From the NCBI RefSeq assembly GCF_019139535.1, contig NZ_CP077073.1, positions 1,810,001-1,874,000 on the forward strand: 64,000 bases of DNA, in the 5' to 3' direction. The notes below the pieces were generated by a model. The model saw only the letters and a list, made by a program, of their open reading frames with translations, was not told the DNA's origin and searched no databases. The position numbers and the translations under genes are program-made. This document shows, one piece after another, positions 53,245 through 62,199 of this stretch. The first letter of the stretch is position 1; every line of letters starts with the position of its first letter. The stretch is from Pseudomonas muyukensis. GTDB lineage: Bacteria; Pseudomonadota; Gammaproteobacteria; Pseudomonadales; Pseudomonadaceae.

Positions 53245-56031
53245 ATGCCTATTATCAGTACCTGTAATCGTCTTACCTTTTCTCTCACGGGCGTCATTGC
53301 CCTGTTGACACTTGCGGTTTACTCCGGTCATGCCACCGCCCGCGACCTGGTGGGTGAAACATTGACCATCGATGCTTCCACCCCTATCACGTTCTACAAT
53401 GCCACCGCCAACTCCACCTTGAATGTCAACGGTGCGCAGACCCAGGCCCTGCAGATGAACCAGTCGACGCTGAACATGACCAGCGGCGTCGTTTCGGTGA
53501 CTTCCGGCAATGCCATCGGCCTGCTCGACGGCACTGCCACCATTGCCAACGCGAACATCGTCAACACCGGTAACGGCATGGGCCTGTTGCTGGCGCGCGG
53601 CTTCGGCCAATCGACCGCCAGCGTGAGTGACAGCCAGATCAGCGCAGGCATCGGTGCCCAGGTCACGGCTGGCAGTCAACTTTTGTTGCGCAACACCCAG
53701 GTGACCGGCAGGGTCGGCCCAGGCTTGCGGTTGCTGGGCGGCGCGACGCGGGTCGAGGGTGGCAGCCACATCACCGGGCAGACTGCCGGTGTGCAGATGT
53801 TCGCCGAAAGCACGACCAACAATGCGCCCCAGTTGACCTTGGACAACAGCCACGTGTCCGGAGTCGCCGGCCCGGCCATCGTGATCGGCCAAGGGACGGT
53901 CGCGACGCTGGACGTGCTCAATGGCTCCAGCCTGACGGGCGGCAACGGCACTGCCTTGCAGGTGCGTCAGCAGGGTACGGCCAACGTACGCGTCGACGCC
54001 TCCACGTTCAATGGTGGGATCGACAACGCCGGTACTTCGACCATCGGTTTCAGTGGTTCGGCCCTGAACGGTGATGCTGTTACCAGCGCTACCGGCAAAC
54101 TCGACTTGGCGTTCCAAGATTCGACGATGACCGGCAGCATCAAGTCTGCGGGCATCACCCAGGCAAACCTGGTCCGTTCTTCGTTGAATGGCGATATCGA
54201 AAGCACAGGTACTTCGACGGTCACTCTCAATGCCTCGACCTTGAACGGTAATGTCACGACTGCGGAGAATGGCACGCTTGACCTTGCGCTTGTCGGCTCG
54301 GAAATGACCGGCAATATCCAATCCGCAGGCGCGACCCAGGCCAACTTCACCCGTTCTTCGTTGAAGGGTGATATCGACAGCTCGGGTACCTCGACGGTGA
54401 CCTTCGCTGACTCGACCTTCAACGGCAATGCCACGACTGCGCAGAGCGGCACGCTCGACCTTACGCTCACCGATTCGGCCATGACGGGTAATATCCAGTC
54501 CGCCGGTACCACCCACGCAAACTTCACCCGTTCCTCGCTGACCGGCAACGTCGATGTCGGTTCTACCGGCGCCTTCGATCTGTTGCTGGCGCAAGGGCAG
54601 ATGACCGGCGACGTGACTGTGACGCAGGGGGGAAGTGCCAGCCTCGATCTGCAGAACGGCGCGCAGTTGCTGGGGGCCTTGCGCAATGTGAACAGTGCCA
54701 CGCTCGGTGGCGGTAGCCACTGGACGCTGAATGACGACAGCAATGTCGGTGATCTGGTCATGCAGGGTGGGCAGGTCACCTTTGGCGACCCAGGCCGCTT
54801 CCATAACCTGACGGTGACTAACCTCTCCGGTGACGGCACTTTCGTGATGGCCAATGATTTCGTTACCGGTGCTGGTGACCAGTTGATCGTCACCGGCAAG
54901 GCCGAGGGCAATCACGGCTTGCTGGTGGGCAGCAGCGGCCAGGAGGCCAGTGTTGATTCGCTGCGCCTGGTTCAGATCCAGACTCAGCCCCAGCCCGGCG
55001 AGCCCAGCGCGCATTTTTATCTGCTCAATGATCGTGAGCGAGTGGATGTGGGCGCCTACTCCTATGAACTGGCAGAGGATGAAAACGGCTGGGTGCTGAA
55101 CCGCGAGACTCGCACCGTGGCGCCGATCACCATGACCGCCATGGCCCTGTTCAACACCCCGATCACCGTGGCCTATGGTGAGCTGAGCTCGCTGCGCAGC
55201 CGCATGGGCGAGTTGCGTTATAGCGAAGGCCGCAATGCCGGGCTGTGGATGCGTGCCTACGGCAACCAGTACAACGTCAGCGGCGCCTCACAGGGCGCGG
55301 GTTACCAGCAGAACCAGCGCGGCATGAGCCTGGGCGCCGACATGCAACTGGCCGACAGCGATTGGCTGGTGGGTGTGTTGGCCGGTAGCAGCCGTTCGGA
55401 CCTGAACCTCGACTACGGCAGCTCCGGCACCGTCGACAGCTACTACGTGGGTGGCTACGCCACCTGGCTGGATCGTGAGACCGGCTTCTACGTCGATACC
55501 GTGCTCAAGTACAACCGCTACCAGAACAATGCCAAGGTAGGCATGAGCGACCACACCCGCAGCAAGGGCGACTACGACACCCACGGTGTGAGCGCCTCGG
55601 TGGAGGCGGGCAAGCACATCAAGCTCAACGACGGTTACTTCATCGAGCCCTTCGTCCAGGTGGCCACCGCCGCCGTCGCGGGCAAGGACTACACCTTCGA
55701 CAACGGCCTGCGCGCCGAGGGCGACATGGCCAAGTCGTTGCTGGGCAAAGTGGGTACCACCGTCGGCAAGACCATCCCGCTCGATGGCGGGGCCATGGTG
55801 CAGCCCTACGTGAAGGGCGCCTTCGCCCACGAGTTTGCCCAGCGCAACCAGGTACAGGTCAACAACAACGTGTTCAACAATGACCTGTCCGGTTCGCGGG
55901 CCGAGTTGGGTGCCGGGGTATCACTGGCGCTGTCCAAGCAGTTTCGTGCGCATTTCGAAATCGAGTCCAGCTACGGCAAGCATATCGAGCAGCCCTATGG
56001 CGTGAATGTGGGCGTGCGTTACGATTTCTGA
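53245..56031 (+). CDS. Autotransporter (type Va) with repeat passenger
   Basis: 928 residues: a long signal peptide (residues about 1-35, ending SGHATA), a pertactin-like beta-helix passenger (residues about 37-620; strands such as TLNMTSGVVSVTSGNAIGLL), which includes three 59-residue repeats, then a C-terminal autotransporter barrel (from about 660, SEGRNAGLWMRAYGNQYNVS, to VGVRYDF with terminal Phe). No catalytic triad is visible in the passenger, so adhesion is more likely than protease activity. It starts 183 bp after the Ig-like pair. The last 13 bp overlap the convergent thioredoxin-like gene. Confidence 0.93.
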   Translation: MPIISTCNRLTFSLTGVIALLTLAVYSGHATARDLVGETLTIDASTPITFYNATANSTLNVNGAQTQALQMNQSTLNMTSGVVSVTSGNAIGLLDGTATIANANIVNTGNGMGLLLARGFGQSTASVSDSQISAGIGAQVTAGSQLLLRNTQVTGRVGPGLRLLGGATRVEGGSHITGQTAGVQMFAESTTNNAPQLTLDNSHVSGVAGPAIVIGQGTVATLDVLNGSSLTGGNGTALQVRQQGTANVRVDASTFNGGIDNAGTSTIGFSGSALNGDAVTSATGKLDLAFQDSTMTGSIKSAGITQANLVRSSLNGDIESTGTSTVTLNASTLNGNVTTAENGTLDLALVGSEMTGNIQSAGATQANFTRSSLKGDIDSSGTSTVTFADSTFNGNATTAQSGTLDLTLTDSAMTGNIQSAGTTHANFTRSSLTGNVDVGSTGAFDLLLAQGQMTGDVTVTQGGSASLDLQNGAQLLGALRNVNSATLGGGSHWTLNDDSNVGDLVMQGGQVTFGDPGRFHNLTVTNLSGDGTFVMANDFVTGAGDQLIVTGKAEGNHGLLVGSSGQEASVDSLRLVQIQTQPQPGEPSAHFYLLNDRERVDVGAYSYELAEDENGWVLNRETRTVAPITMTAMALFNTPITVAYGELSSLRSRMGELRYSEGRNAGLWMRAYGNQYNVSGASQGAGYQQNQRGMSLGADMQLADSDWLVGVLAGSSRSDLNLDYGSSGTVDSYYVGGYATWLDRETGFYVDTVLKYNRYQNNAKVGMSDHTRSKGDYDTHGVSASVEAGKHIKLNDGYFIEPFVQVATAAVAGKDYTFDNGLRAEGDMAKSLLGKVGTTVGKTIPLDGGAMVQPYVKGAFAHEFAQRNQVQVNNNVFNNDLSGSRAELGAGVSLALSKQFRAHFEIESSYGKHIEQPYGVNVGVRYDF
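54031..54561 (+). repeat. Three 177-bp tandem repeats coding for passenger modules
   Basis: Units at 54031-54207, 54208-54384 and 54385-54561 each encode 59 residues beginning GTST and ending in the SSLxGDI/GNV region (units share for example TMTGSIKSAG / EMTGNIQSAG / AMTGNIQSAG). DNA identity is high but imperfect, as expected of a repeat that expands or contracts by recombination. Confidence 0.88.
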
Positions 56032-56408
56032 TTGGATACCTGCTGATCACCTCTTAATGAGCCGAGTTCATCCTCGATCACGTCTAATTGGCTGGTCGCG
56101 ATGATCTTCGGCTCTTTTTCTGGGGCCAGTAGTATCTGTGAGGGCAGGAACTGCAAGCCCAGGTCTTGAGCGAAGCGTGTCATGTCAGCGTCCAGCTGTG
56201 GATCATCCAGGTAAGGATCGACGTTGAATTCGTAGAACTCGAAGCTTTTGAAGTCCTCGGTGTCGGCCAGTTCGTTGATCTTTGGATATATCGCCTGGCA
56301 AGGAGGGCAACCGTTGGAGCGGATCAGTACCAATGTTGGATGGCTATGATTTTTACCCTGCACCAGGGCCTTCAAGGACTGGAGGTCAGGCAGGTTTTTC
56401 ATGGGCAT
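56019..56408 (-). CDS. Thioredoxin-like protein with CPPC motif
   Basis: 129 residues with a thioredoxin fold: TLVLIRSNGCPPCQAIYPKI (active site CPPC), NVDPYLDDP, and the cis-Pro loop FLPSQILLAP. No signal peptide, so cytoplasmic. Its 3' end overlaps the autotransporter gene by 13 bp. Start at 56408 follows CCGGAGTTTGCAAG. Unusual in having CPPC rather than CGPC. Role unknown, possibly a monothiol-disulfide exchange protein. Confidence 0.82.
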   Translation of the reverse strand: MPMKNLPDLQSLKALVQGKNHSHPTLVLIRSNGCPPCQAIYPKINELADTEDFKSFEFYEFNVDPYLDDPQLDADMTRFAQDLGLQFLPSQILLAPEKEPKIIATSQLDVIEDELGSLRGDQQVSNQKS

Positions 56409-56513
56409 CTTGCAAACTCCGGCAGGCAAATGACTGTGTCATTCAACGCCACTGTGAGCCCAGGTGAAACTGGCAGAAATGCCAGTTGCTCAACCTGTGG
56501 AAAGCTTGTCGGT

Positions 56514-57545
56514 TCATGCCTTGCTCGCATTCCAGCGCCGAAACAACGGCTCGGCCAGAAACAGCACGAACAACAAGCGCATCACCTGCAACGCGGTCAC
56601 CAACGGCACCGACAGTTGCAAGGTTTCGGCCGTCAGGCTCATTTCGGCAATCCCTCCCGGCATCATGCCCAGGGTCAGCGAACGCAGATCCAGCTGCGTC
56701 AGCCGGCTCAACCCCCACGCCGCCGCCGCGGCAATCAGCATGCACAGCGCGGTGGCCAGCAAGGTACGGCCAAGGAACGACGGTGCGCGGCGGAAGAACG
56801 CGCGGTTGAAGTGGCAGGCCAGGCCGCTGCCGATCAGCCACTGGCCGATCTGGCTGGCACCATTGGGCAAGCCAATCTGCAGATTGCCGGCAAGGCTCAC
56901 CGTGGCCGCCACCAGCAACGGCCCGAACAGCCAGGGGTTGGGCTGGCGCAGGCGTTGCCAGAGCAGCGCCACGGCAACGCCCAACGGCGCGATCAGGGCC
57001 AGCCATCCCCAACTGACACTACCGGCATGATTCAGCGGCACGCCATCGCCCAGCAACACCTTGAACAGCGCCGGCACGCACAGCACCACCGCCAGCACCC
57101 GCAGGCTCTGCGCCGCGGCCACCTGGCTGAGCACCGCGCCGTTGCGCGCACCGAGGTTGACCATCTCGCCCGAACCACCGGGCATGCTGGCGAAGAACGC
57201 CGTGGCGCGGTCCTCGCCGGTGCGCCGCAGCAGCCACACGCTGATCACGCTGGACAACGTGGTGAACAGCGCGCCGAAGACGATCAGCGCGAAGTGCTCG
57301 GCGACCTGCTCGATCACCGCCGGGGTGAAGTGCAGGCCGATGCCGATGCCGATGATCCACTGGCCGCACTTGCGGCCATTGGGAATTTCGCTCAGCTGCC
57401 AGGGTGTCAGGCAGCGCACCAGGATGATTGCCAGCAGCGCACCGACCATCCACGGCAAGGGCCAGCCGACCTGGCTGGCGGCAAAGCCACCCGCCAGGCC
57501 GACCAGCCCGGTGGCCCAGAACAGCGGCAACGACCGGTCAGGCAT
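56514..57545 (-). CDS. AbrB-family membrane protein (transporter-like)
   Basis: 343 residues with about 10 hydrophobic segments and two similar halves: GWPLPWMVGALLAIILV and ASMPGGSGEMVNLGARNGA in the first half correspond to FGPLLVAATVSLAGN and GMMPGGIAEMSLTAETLQ in the second. This is the AbrB/PF05145 duplication family (putative ammonia monooxygenase in old annotations, unproven). It overlaps tctA by 8 bp, so it belongs to the tricarboxylate operon. The function in that setting is unknown. Confidence 0.85.
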   Translation of the reverse strand: MPDRSLPLFWATGLVGLAGGFAASQVGWPLPWMVGALLAIILVRCLTPWQLSEIPNGRKCGQWIIGIGIGLHFTPAVIEQVAEHFALIVFGALFTTLSSVISVWLLRRTGEDRATAFFASMPGGSGEMVNLGARNGAVLSQVAAAQSLRVLAVVLCVPALFKVLLGDGVPLNHAGSVSWGWLALIAPLGVAVALLWQRLRQPNPWLFGPLLVAATVSLAGNLQIGLPNGASQIGQWLIGSGLACHFNRAFFRRAPSFLGRTLLATALCMLIAAAAAWGLSRLTQLDLRSLTLGMMPGGIAEMSLTAETLQLSVPLVTALQVMRLLFVLFLAEPLFRRWNASKA

Positions 57546-59052
57546 CGGCCACGGCCCGGCGTTGCTGGGCCCGTTTGCGCCAGATGCGCAGCAGCGGCAG
57601 GCTCAGCATGCACACCACCAGCACCCACACGCCCATGCTGATCGGGCTCGACCAGAGAATGCCCAGCTCGCCGTTGGAGATCGACAGCGCGCGGCGCAGG
57701 TTCTGCTCCATCAGCCCGCCGAGGATGAACCCGAGCAGGATCGGCGACAGCGGGAAGTCCAGCTTGCGCAGGATGTAGCCCATGATGCCGATGCCGACCA
57801 TCAGGAACAGGTCGAACGTGGTGGCATGCACGGCGTACACGCCGATCGCGGTGATGATCGCGATCACCGGCACCAGCGCCCAGTTCGGCACGGCGAGGAT
57901 GCGGGTGAAGATGCGGATCATCGGGATGTTCAGGATCACCAGCATGATGTTGGCGATGAACAGCGAGGCGATCAGGCCCCAGACGATGTCCGGTTGCTGT
58001 TCGAACAGCAGCGGGCCGGGGGTGATGTTGTACAGGGTCAGCGCGCCGATCATCACCGCGGTGGTGCCCGAACCTGGCACGCCCAAGGTCAGCATCGGCA
58101 CCAGGGCGCCGCAGCAGGAGGCGCCGATGGCGGTTTCCGGGGCGGCCAGGCCACGGGCGTCGCCCTTGCCGAACGTGCCCTTGTCGCCGGCCATGCGTTT
58201 TTCGGTCATGTAGGCCACGGCACTGGCCAGGGTCGCGCCGGCGCCGGGCAGCACGCCCATGAAGAAGCCGAGCAGGCCGCAGCGGATGTTGACGAAGAAC
58301 ACCGAGGCCGCTTCCTTGAAGTTGAACAGCATGCGCCCGGTGGCCTTGACCGCGATATGGCCATGGTGGGTCTTTTCCAGCAGCAACAGGATCTCGCTGA
58401 TGGAGAACAGCCCCAGCACCAGCACCACGAACTGGATGCCGTCGGCCAGGTGCACGCTGTCGCCGGTGAAGCGGTACACGCCGCTGTTGGCGTCGATGCC
58501 CACCGCCGACAGGAACAGCCCGATCAACGCGGCGATGAAGGTCTTCAGCGGCTTGTCGCCGGCCATGCCGCCCAGGGCGACGATGGCGAACACCATCAGC
58601 ACGAAGTACTCCGCCGGGCCGAAGGCAATCGCCCATTTCGCCAGCAGCGGGGCGAACAGCACCATGCCGCAGGTGGCGATCAGCGCGCCGATGAACGAGC
58701 TCCAGGCCGACAGCGACAGGGCCACGCCGGCCAGGCCCTGGCGGGCCATGGGGTAGCCGTCGAGGGTGGTCATCACGGTGGAGGCTTCGCCGGGGATGTT
58801 CAGCAGGATCGAGCTGATGCGCCCGCCGTATTCGCAGCCCAGGTACACCGCGGCCAGCAGGATCAGCGCCGACTCCGGCGGCAGGCCCAGGGCGAAGGCA
58901 ATGGGGATCAGCAGGGCCACGCCGTTGATCGGGCCCAGGCCCGGCAGCAGGCCGACCACGGTGCCGATCAGGGTGCCGGTGAGGGCGGTGACCAGGTTGT
59001 ATGGGCTCAAGGCGACGCCGAAGCCCTGGCCGAGGTAGCTCAAGGTATCCAT
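57538..59052 (-). CDS. tctA: Tripartite tricarboxylate transporter large membrane subunit TctA
   Basis: 504 residues with about 12 helices and the family signatures GLLPGLGPINGVALLIPIAF (near the N-terminus, quoted in part) and GVLPGAGATLASAVAYMTEKR. It imports citrate or another tricarboxylate by a proton- or sodium-driven mechanism with TctB and TctC. It starts 3 bp after tctB. Confidence 0.96.
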   Translation of the reverse strand: MDTLSYLGQGFGVALSPYNLVTALTGTLIGTVVGLLPGLGPINGVALLIPIAFALGLPPESALILLAAVYLGCEYGGRISSILLNIPGEASTVMTTLDGYPMARQGLAGVALSLSAWSSFIGALIATCGMVLFAPLLAKWAIAFGPAEYFVLMVFAIVALGGMAGDKPLKTFIAALIGLFLSAVGIDANSGVYRFTGDSVHLADGIQFVVLVLGLFSISEILLLLEKTHHGHIAVKATGRMLFNFKEAASVFFVNIRCGLLGFFMGVLPGAGATLASAVAYMTEKRMAGDKGTFGKGDARGLAAPETAIGASCCGALVPMLTLGVPGSGTTAVMIGALTLYNITPGPLLFEQQPDIVWGLIASLFIANIMLVILNIPMIRIFTRILAVPNWALVPVIAIITAIGVYAVHATTFDLFLMVGIGIMGYILRKLDFPLSPILLGFILGGLMEQNLRRALSISNGELGILWSSPISMGVWVLVVCMLSLPLLRIWRKRAQQRRAVADA

Positions 59053-59055
59053 GTG

Positions 59056-59514
59056 TCAGTTCTCCAGTACGTCGAGCAGGCCGAGGGGCAGGGGCACGTC
59101 CATCACGCGGTCGAACAGCCAGTAGAGAAAGACGCTCATGCCGATCACCACAATGGCGCTGTGCAACCAGCGTCCGCCATACAGGCGGGCCATGGGGATG
59201 CCGACCAGCACCGCGCTGAGGATGAAGCCCAGGGCCTCGAAGGTGGCGGCGAAGACGACCAGCAGGCCGACGCAGGCAGCGATCTTGACCAGGGTCTCGC
59301 GGTCCAGCTCCGGCTCGTCGTCCTTGCGCACGATGGGCGTGGGGCGAATCGCCAGATACAGCAGGCCCACGCCCATCAGGCCGAGCATCAGCAGCGGGTA
59401 GGCGCGCGGGCCCACCGGTTCATAGGAAAACGCGGCCTGGTAGGGCCAGGCCATCACGGCCAGCACGGCGCACAGCGCCAGCAGGGCCAGGGCAAACATA
59501 CGTTGCAGGATCAT
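59056..59514 (-). CDS. tctB: Tripartite tricarboxylate transporter small membrane subunit TctB
   Basis: 152 residues with four hydrophobic helices (FALALLALCAVLAVMAWPYQ; VGLLVVFAATFEALGFILSA). The ATG at 59514 follows GAGGATTCC; the upstream frame extends into the REP palindrome and is rejected. The next upstream gene is tctC. Confidence 0.94.
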   Translation of the reverse strand: MILQRMFALALLALCAVLAVMAWPYQAAFSYEPVGPRAYPLLMLGLMGVGLLYLAIRPTPIVRKDDEPELDRETLVKIAACVGLLVVFAATFEALGFILSAVLVGIPMARLYGGRWLHSAIVVIGMSVFLYWLFDRVMDVPLPLGLLDVLEN

Positions 59515-59547
59515 GGGGGAATCCTCATGGTTCGGCATGACACGCGC

Positions 59548-59670
59548 CCCTGTAGGAGCGGCCTTGTGTCGCGAAAGGGCTGCAAAGCAGCCCCGGCACT
59601 TCATGCTGCGAAGCTGAAATCCTGGGGCCGCTGCGCAGCCCTTTCGCGACACAAGGCCGCTCCTACAGGG
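59548..59670. repeat. Perfect 36-bp inverted repeat between tctC and tctB
   Basis: Arms 59548-59583 and 59635-59670 are exact reverse complements around a 51-bp centre. They carry the other REP sequence of pseudomonads (GGAGCGGCCTTGTGTCGCG). It lies wholly inside the operon, after tctC. Confidence 0.88.
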
Positions 59671-59682
59671 ATCGTGGGTGGT

Positions 59683-60663
59683 TTACTGGATCAGCCCGAA
59701 TTCCCGGGCCAGCGCCTTGTAGTCCGCCACCTGCTTCTTCACATAGCCGTCCAGTTCTTCGCCGGTCATGGCGAACGGGAACAGCTCGCGCTGGTCACGC
59801 AGCTTGGCGAAGTCTTCCGAGGCCAGCAGCTTGTCGAACGAGGCCTTCCACCAGGCGTAGTCCTCGTCGCTGACCTTCGGCCCCAGGTAGAAACCGCGCA
59901 CCACCGGCCAGACGATGTCGTAGCCCTGCTCCTTGGCGGTGGGGATGTCTTTCATCTCTGGCTCGTCCAGGCGGTTCTCGGCGAACACCGCGAGGATGCG
60001 CATGCTGCCGCTCTGGATATGCGGCATGGAGTCGGAGATGTCGGTGGAACCTACCTGGATATGCCCGCCCAGCAACGCCGTGGCGATCTCGCCGCCGCCT
60101 TCAAGGGCCACGTAGCGCAGGTCGCGCGGGTTGATCCCGGCGGCCTTGGCGATCAGCGCGGTCTGCATCCAGTCCTGGCTGCCGACGGTACCGCCCGAGC
60201 CGATCACCACCTTGCTCGGGTCCTTCTTCAGCGCCGCCACCAGGTCGTCGAGGGTCTTGTAGGGCGAGTCGCTTTTCACCGCGATGGCGCCATAGCTGGT
60301 GCCGACCGCCGCCAGCCACTTCACCGCGTTCTCGTCGAAACGGCCGAACTTGCCCTGGGCCAGGTTCAGCAGCGAACCGCTGGACCAGGCCACCAGGGTA
60401 CCGGCATCGGCCGGGCGCTGGGCGACCACGGCGTTGTAGGCCACCGCGCCGACGCCACCGGGCATGTAGGTGACCCGCATCGGCTTGCTGAGGATCTTCT
60501 CGTTGACCAGGGCGCTTTGCACCAGCTTGCAGGTCAGGTCGAAACCGCCGCCGGGCGAGGCCGGGGCGATGCATTCGGGGCGTTTCGGTTCCGCGGCCAG
60601 GGCGTTGCCTGCCAACAGCAGGCAACCGGTGGCGAGGACGAGGCGGCGCAGTGAAAAGGTCAT
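59683..60663 (-). CDS. tctC: Tripartite tricarboxylate transporter binding protein TctC
   Basis: 326 residues: signal peptide (RLVLATGCLLLAGNALA), periplasmic type-II binding-protein fold of the Bug/TctC family (ECIAPASPGGGFDLTCKL; VGSQDWMQTALIAKAAGI). It captures the tricarboxylate for TctAB. Start at 60663 with CACGGAGTTAG upstream. It is 45 bp after the porin gene opdH. Confidence 0.95.
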   Translation of the reverse strand: MTFSLRRLVLATGCLLLAGNALAAEPKRPECIAPASPGGGFDLTCKLVQSALVNEKILSKPMRVTYMPGGVGAVAYNAVVAQRPADAGTLVAWSSGSLLNLAQGKFGRFDENAVKWLAAVGTSYGAIAVKSDSPYKTLDDLVAALKKDPSKVVIGSGGTVGSQDWMQTALIAKAAGINPRDLRYVALEGGGEIATALLGGHIQVGSTDISDSMPHIQSGSMRILAVFAENRLDEPEMKDIPTAKEQGYDIVWPVVRGFYLGPKVSDEDYAWWKASFDKLLASEDFAKLRDQRELFPFAMTGEELDGYVKKQVADYKALAREFGLIQ

Positions 60664-60708
60664 CGTCTAACTCCGTGAGCGTTGTTGTTATGGATTACCG
60701 CAAATGGC

Positions 60709-61998
60709 TTACCACAGGGCCACGCTGTAGCTCACCAGCAGCCGCACCTCGTCCGCGTCGCGGGCGAAGTTGGAGCGGAAGGTGGCGTTGCGCAGGCGCA
60801 CGGCGACGTTTTTCAACGGGCCGCTTTGTACCACGTACTTCAGTTCGGTGTTGCGTTCCCATTCCTTGCCCTCGCCCCCGGCGGCGCGGCTGACGTTGTC
60901 GCCACTGAGGTAGCGGGTCATGAAGGTCAGGCCGGGGATGCCCAGGGCGGCGAAGTTGTAGTCGTAGCGCGCTTGCCAGGAGCGCTCGTCGGCGCCTGCG
61001 AAGTCGTTGATCTGGACGAAGTTGACCAGGTAGGGGTCGGCACCATCGACGTAGGGGAAGGCGCTGTCGCCGGACAACTGCTGCCAGGCGCCGCTGACCT
61101 TGTGCCCGCCCAGGCTGTAGCTGAGCATGCCGTTGAAGGTGGTATTGTCGATGCGCCCAGCCTTGGCCGCGCCGGCATCGTCGCTGATCGCCAGGCGCAG
61201 GTCGGCGCCGAAGGTGCCCGGGCCCCAGGGCTGGGTGGCGAGCATGCCGATGAAGTGCTGGCGGTAGATATCGTCGAACTGGGCGAAGTGGTAGCTGGCA
61301 GTGATGCGGTCGGTGAACTGGTAGTCGAGGCCGCCGGTGTCGAAGTGGTCGGCGCTGAAGGTACCGCCAAAGCGGCTGTTCTTGTTGTTCAGCGCCAGGT
61401 CTTCCCAGTTGGTGTCGTTGCGGTCCTTGGCTTTTTCCAGGCGCGCACCGGTGAAGGTCAGGCCCTTGATTTCCTTCGAGGTCATCAAGCCGCCTTCGAA
61501 GGTCTGCGGCAGGATGCGCCCGTCGTTGGGCTGCAAGGTGGGCAGCTCGGGAATCAGCGTGCCGATTTTCAGTTCGGTCTGCGAGACCTTGACCTTGCCG
61601 GTCAGGCCGAGCTTGGCGTACTCGTCGGCGGCCTTGCCGTTGTCGTGGGTCGGCAGCAGGCCGGTGTCGGTGCGGTCCTTGCTGGAGTCGAGCTTGACCC
61701 CGAGCATGCCCAGCGCGTCCAGGCCGAAGCCCACGGTGCCCTCGGTGTAGCCGGACTCGAAGTTGAGCATGAAACCCTGGGCCCATTCGTCGCGCTTGGA
61801 TTGCTGCGCGCTGGTGCCGTCGCGAAAGTCGCGGTTGAAGTACATGTTGCGGGTTTCGAAGGTGGCCGTGCTGTCTTCGAAGAAGGCGGCCTGGCTCATG
61901 GGCGCGATACCGGCAAGGGCGAAGGCGCTGGCGAGGGCGGAAGGTCGGGCGGCGAACGAACGGGTAGGCGCGAACGCCTGCGGCTGCATGGACAGCAT
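60709..61998 (-). CDS. opdH: OprD-family porin, probable tricarboxylate porin OpdH
   Basis: 429 residues: signal peptide (LASAFALAGIAPMSQA) and an OccD/OprD-like barrel (FFEDSTATFETRNMYFNRDF, KRDEWAQGFMLNFESGYTEG; C-terminal strand VRLLVSYSVALW). It is the first gene of the tct operon, so it likely carries cis-aconitate or citrate across the outer membrane, as OpdH does in P. aeruginosa. The ATG at 61998 has GGAGTCACC; a Met at 62013 is possible. Confidence 0.88.
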   Translation of the reverse strand: MLSMQPQAFAPTRSFAARPSALASAFALAGIAPMSQAAFFEDSTATFETRNMYFNRDFRDGTSAQQSKRDEWAQGFMLNFESGYTEGTVGFGLDALGMLGVKLDSSKDRTDTGLLPTHDNGKAADEYAKLGLTGKVKVSQTELKIGTLIPELPTLQPNDGRILPQTFEGGLMTSKEIKGLTFTGARLEKAKDRNDTNWEDLALNNKNSRFGGTFSADHFDTGGLDYQFTDRITASYHFAQFDDIYRQHFIGMLATQPWGPGTFGADLRLAISDDAGAAKAGRIDNTTFNGMLSYSLGGHKVSGAWQQLSGDSAFPYVDGADPYLVNFVQINDFAGADERSWQARYDYNFAALGIPGLTFMTRYLSGDNVSRAAGGEGKEWERNTELKYVVQSGPLKNVAVRLRNATFRSNFARDADEVRLLVSYSVALW

Positions 61999-62091
61999 CG
62001 TCGGTGACTCCATTTATTGTTCTTATGTGTTGCACCTTGCTGGTGCTTTTTGCCGGCGCGCGGGGCGACCGTGGTGCGATGCTAGGTAACC

Positions 62092-62123
62092 AACCTTTCG
62101 CTAACCTTTCAGTGTGAAAGGTT
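62092..62123. promoter_or_regulatory. Candidate TctD operator between opdH and tctD
   Basis: Direct repeats AACCTTTC at 62092 and 62103 (11-bp period) and a perfect dyad AACCTTTCA-GTG-TGAAAGGTT at 62103-62123. The 11-bp spaced direct repeat is the usual footprint of OmpR-type regulators, and the location (77-108 bp upstream of tctD, 94-125 from opdH) serves both promoters. Confidence 0.65.
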
Positions 62124-62199
62124 TCTCGCGAGGGCTTCACAGGCCACGCCACGGCGGTACACTCCGCGCAAAAGGCCCATGCCGGGCAGGGAGAATCCG

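Noticed and set aside
57061..60654. 1197-codon open frame on the plus strand
   Set aside because: It is the antisense shadow of abrB, tctA, tctB and tctC, which have clear family signatures on the minus strand.
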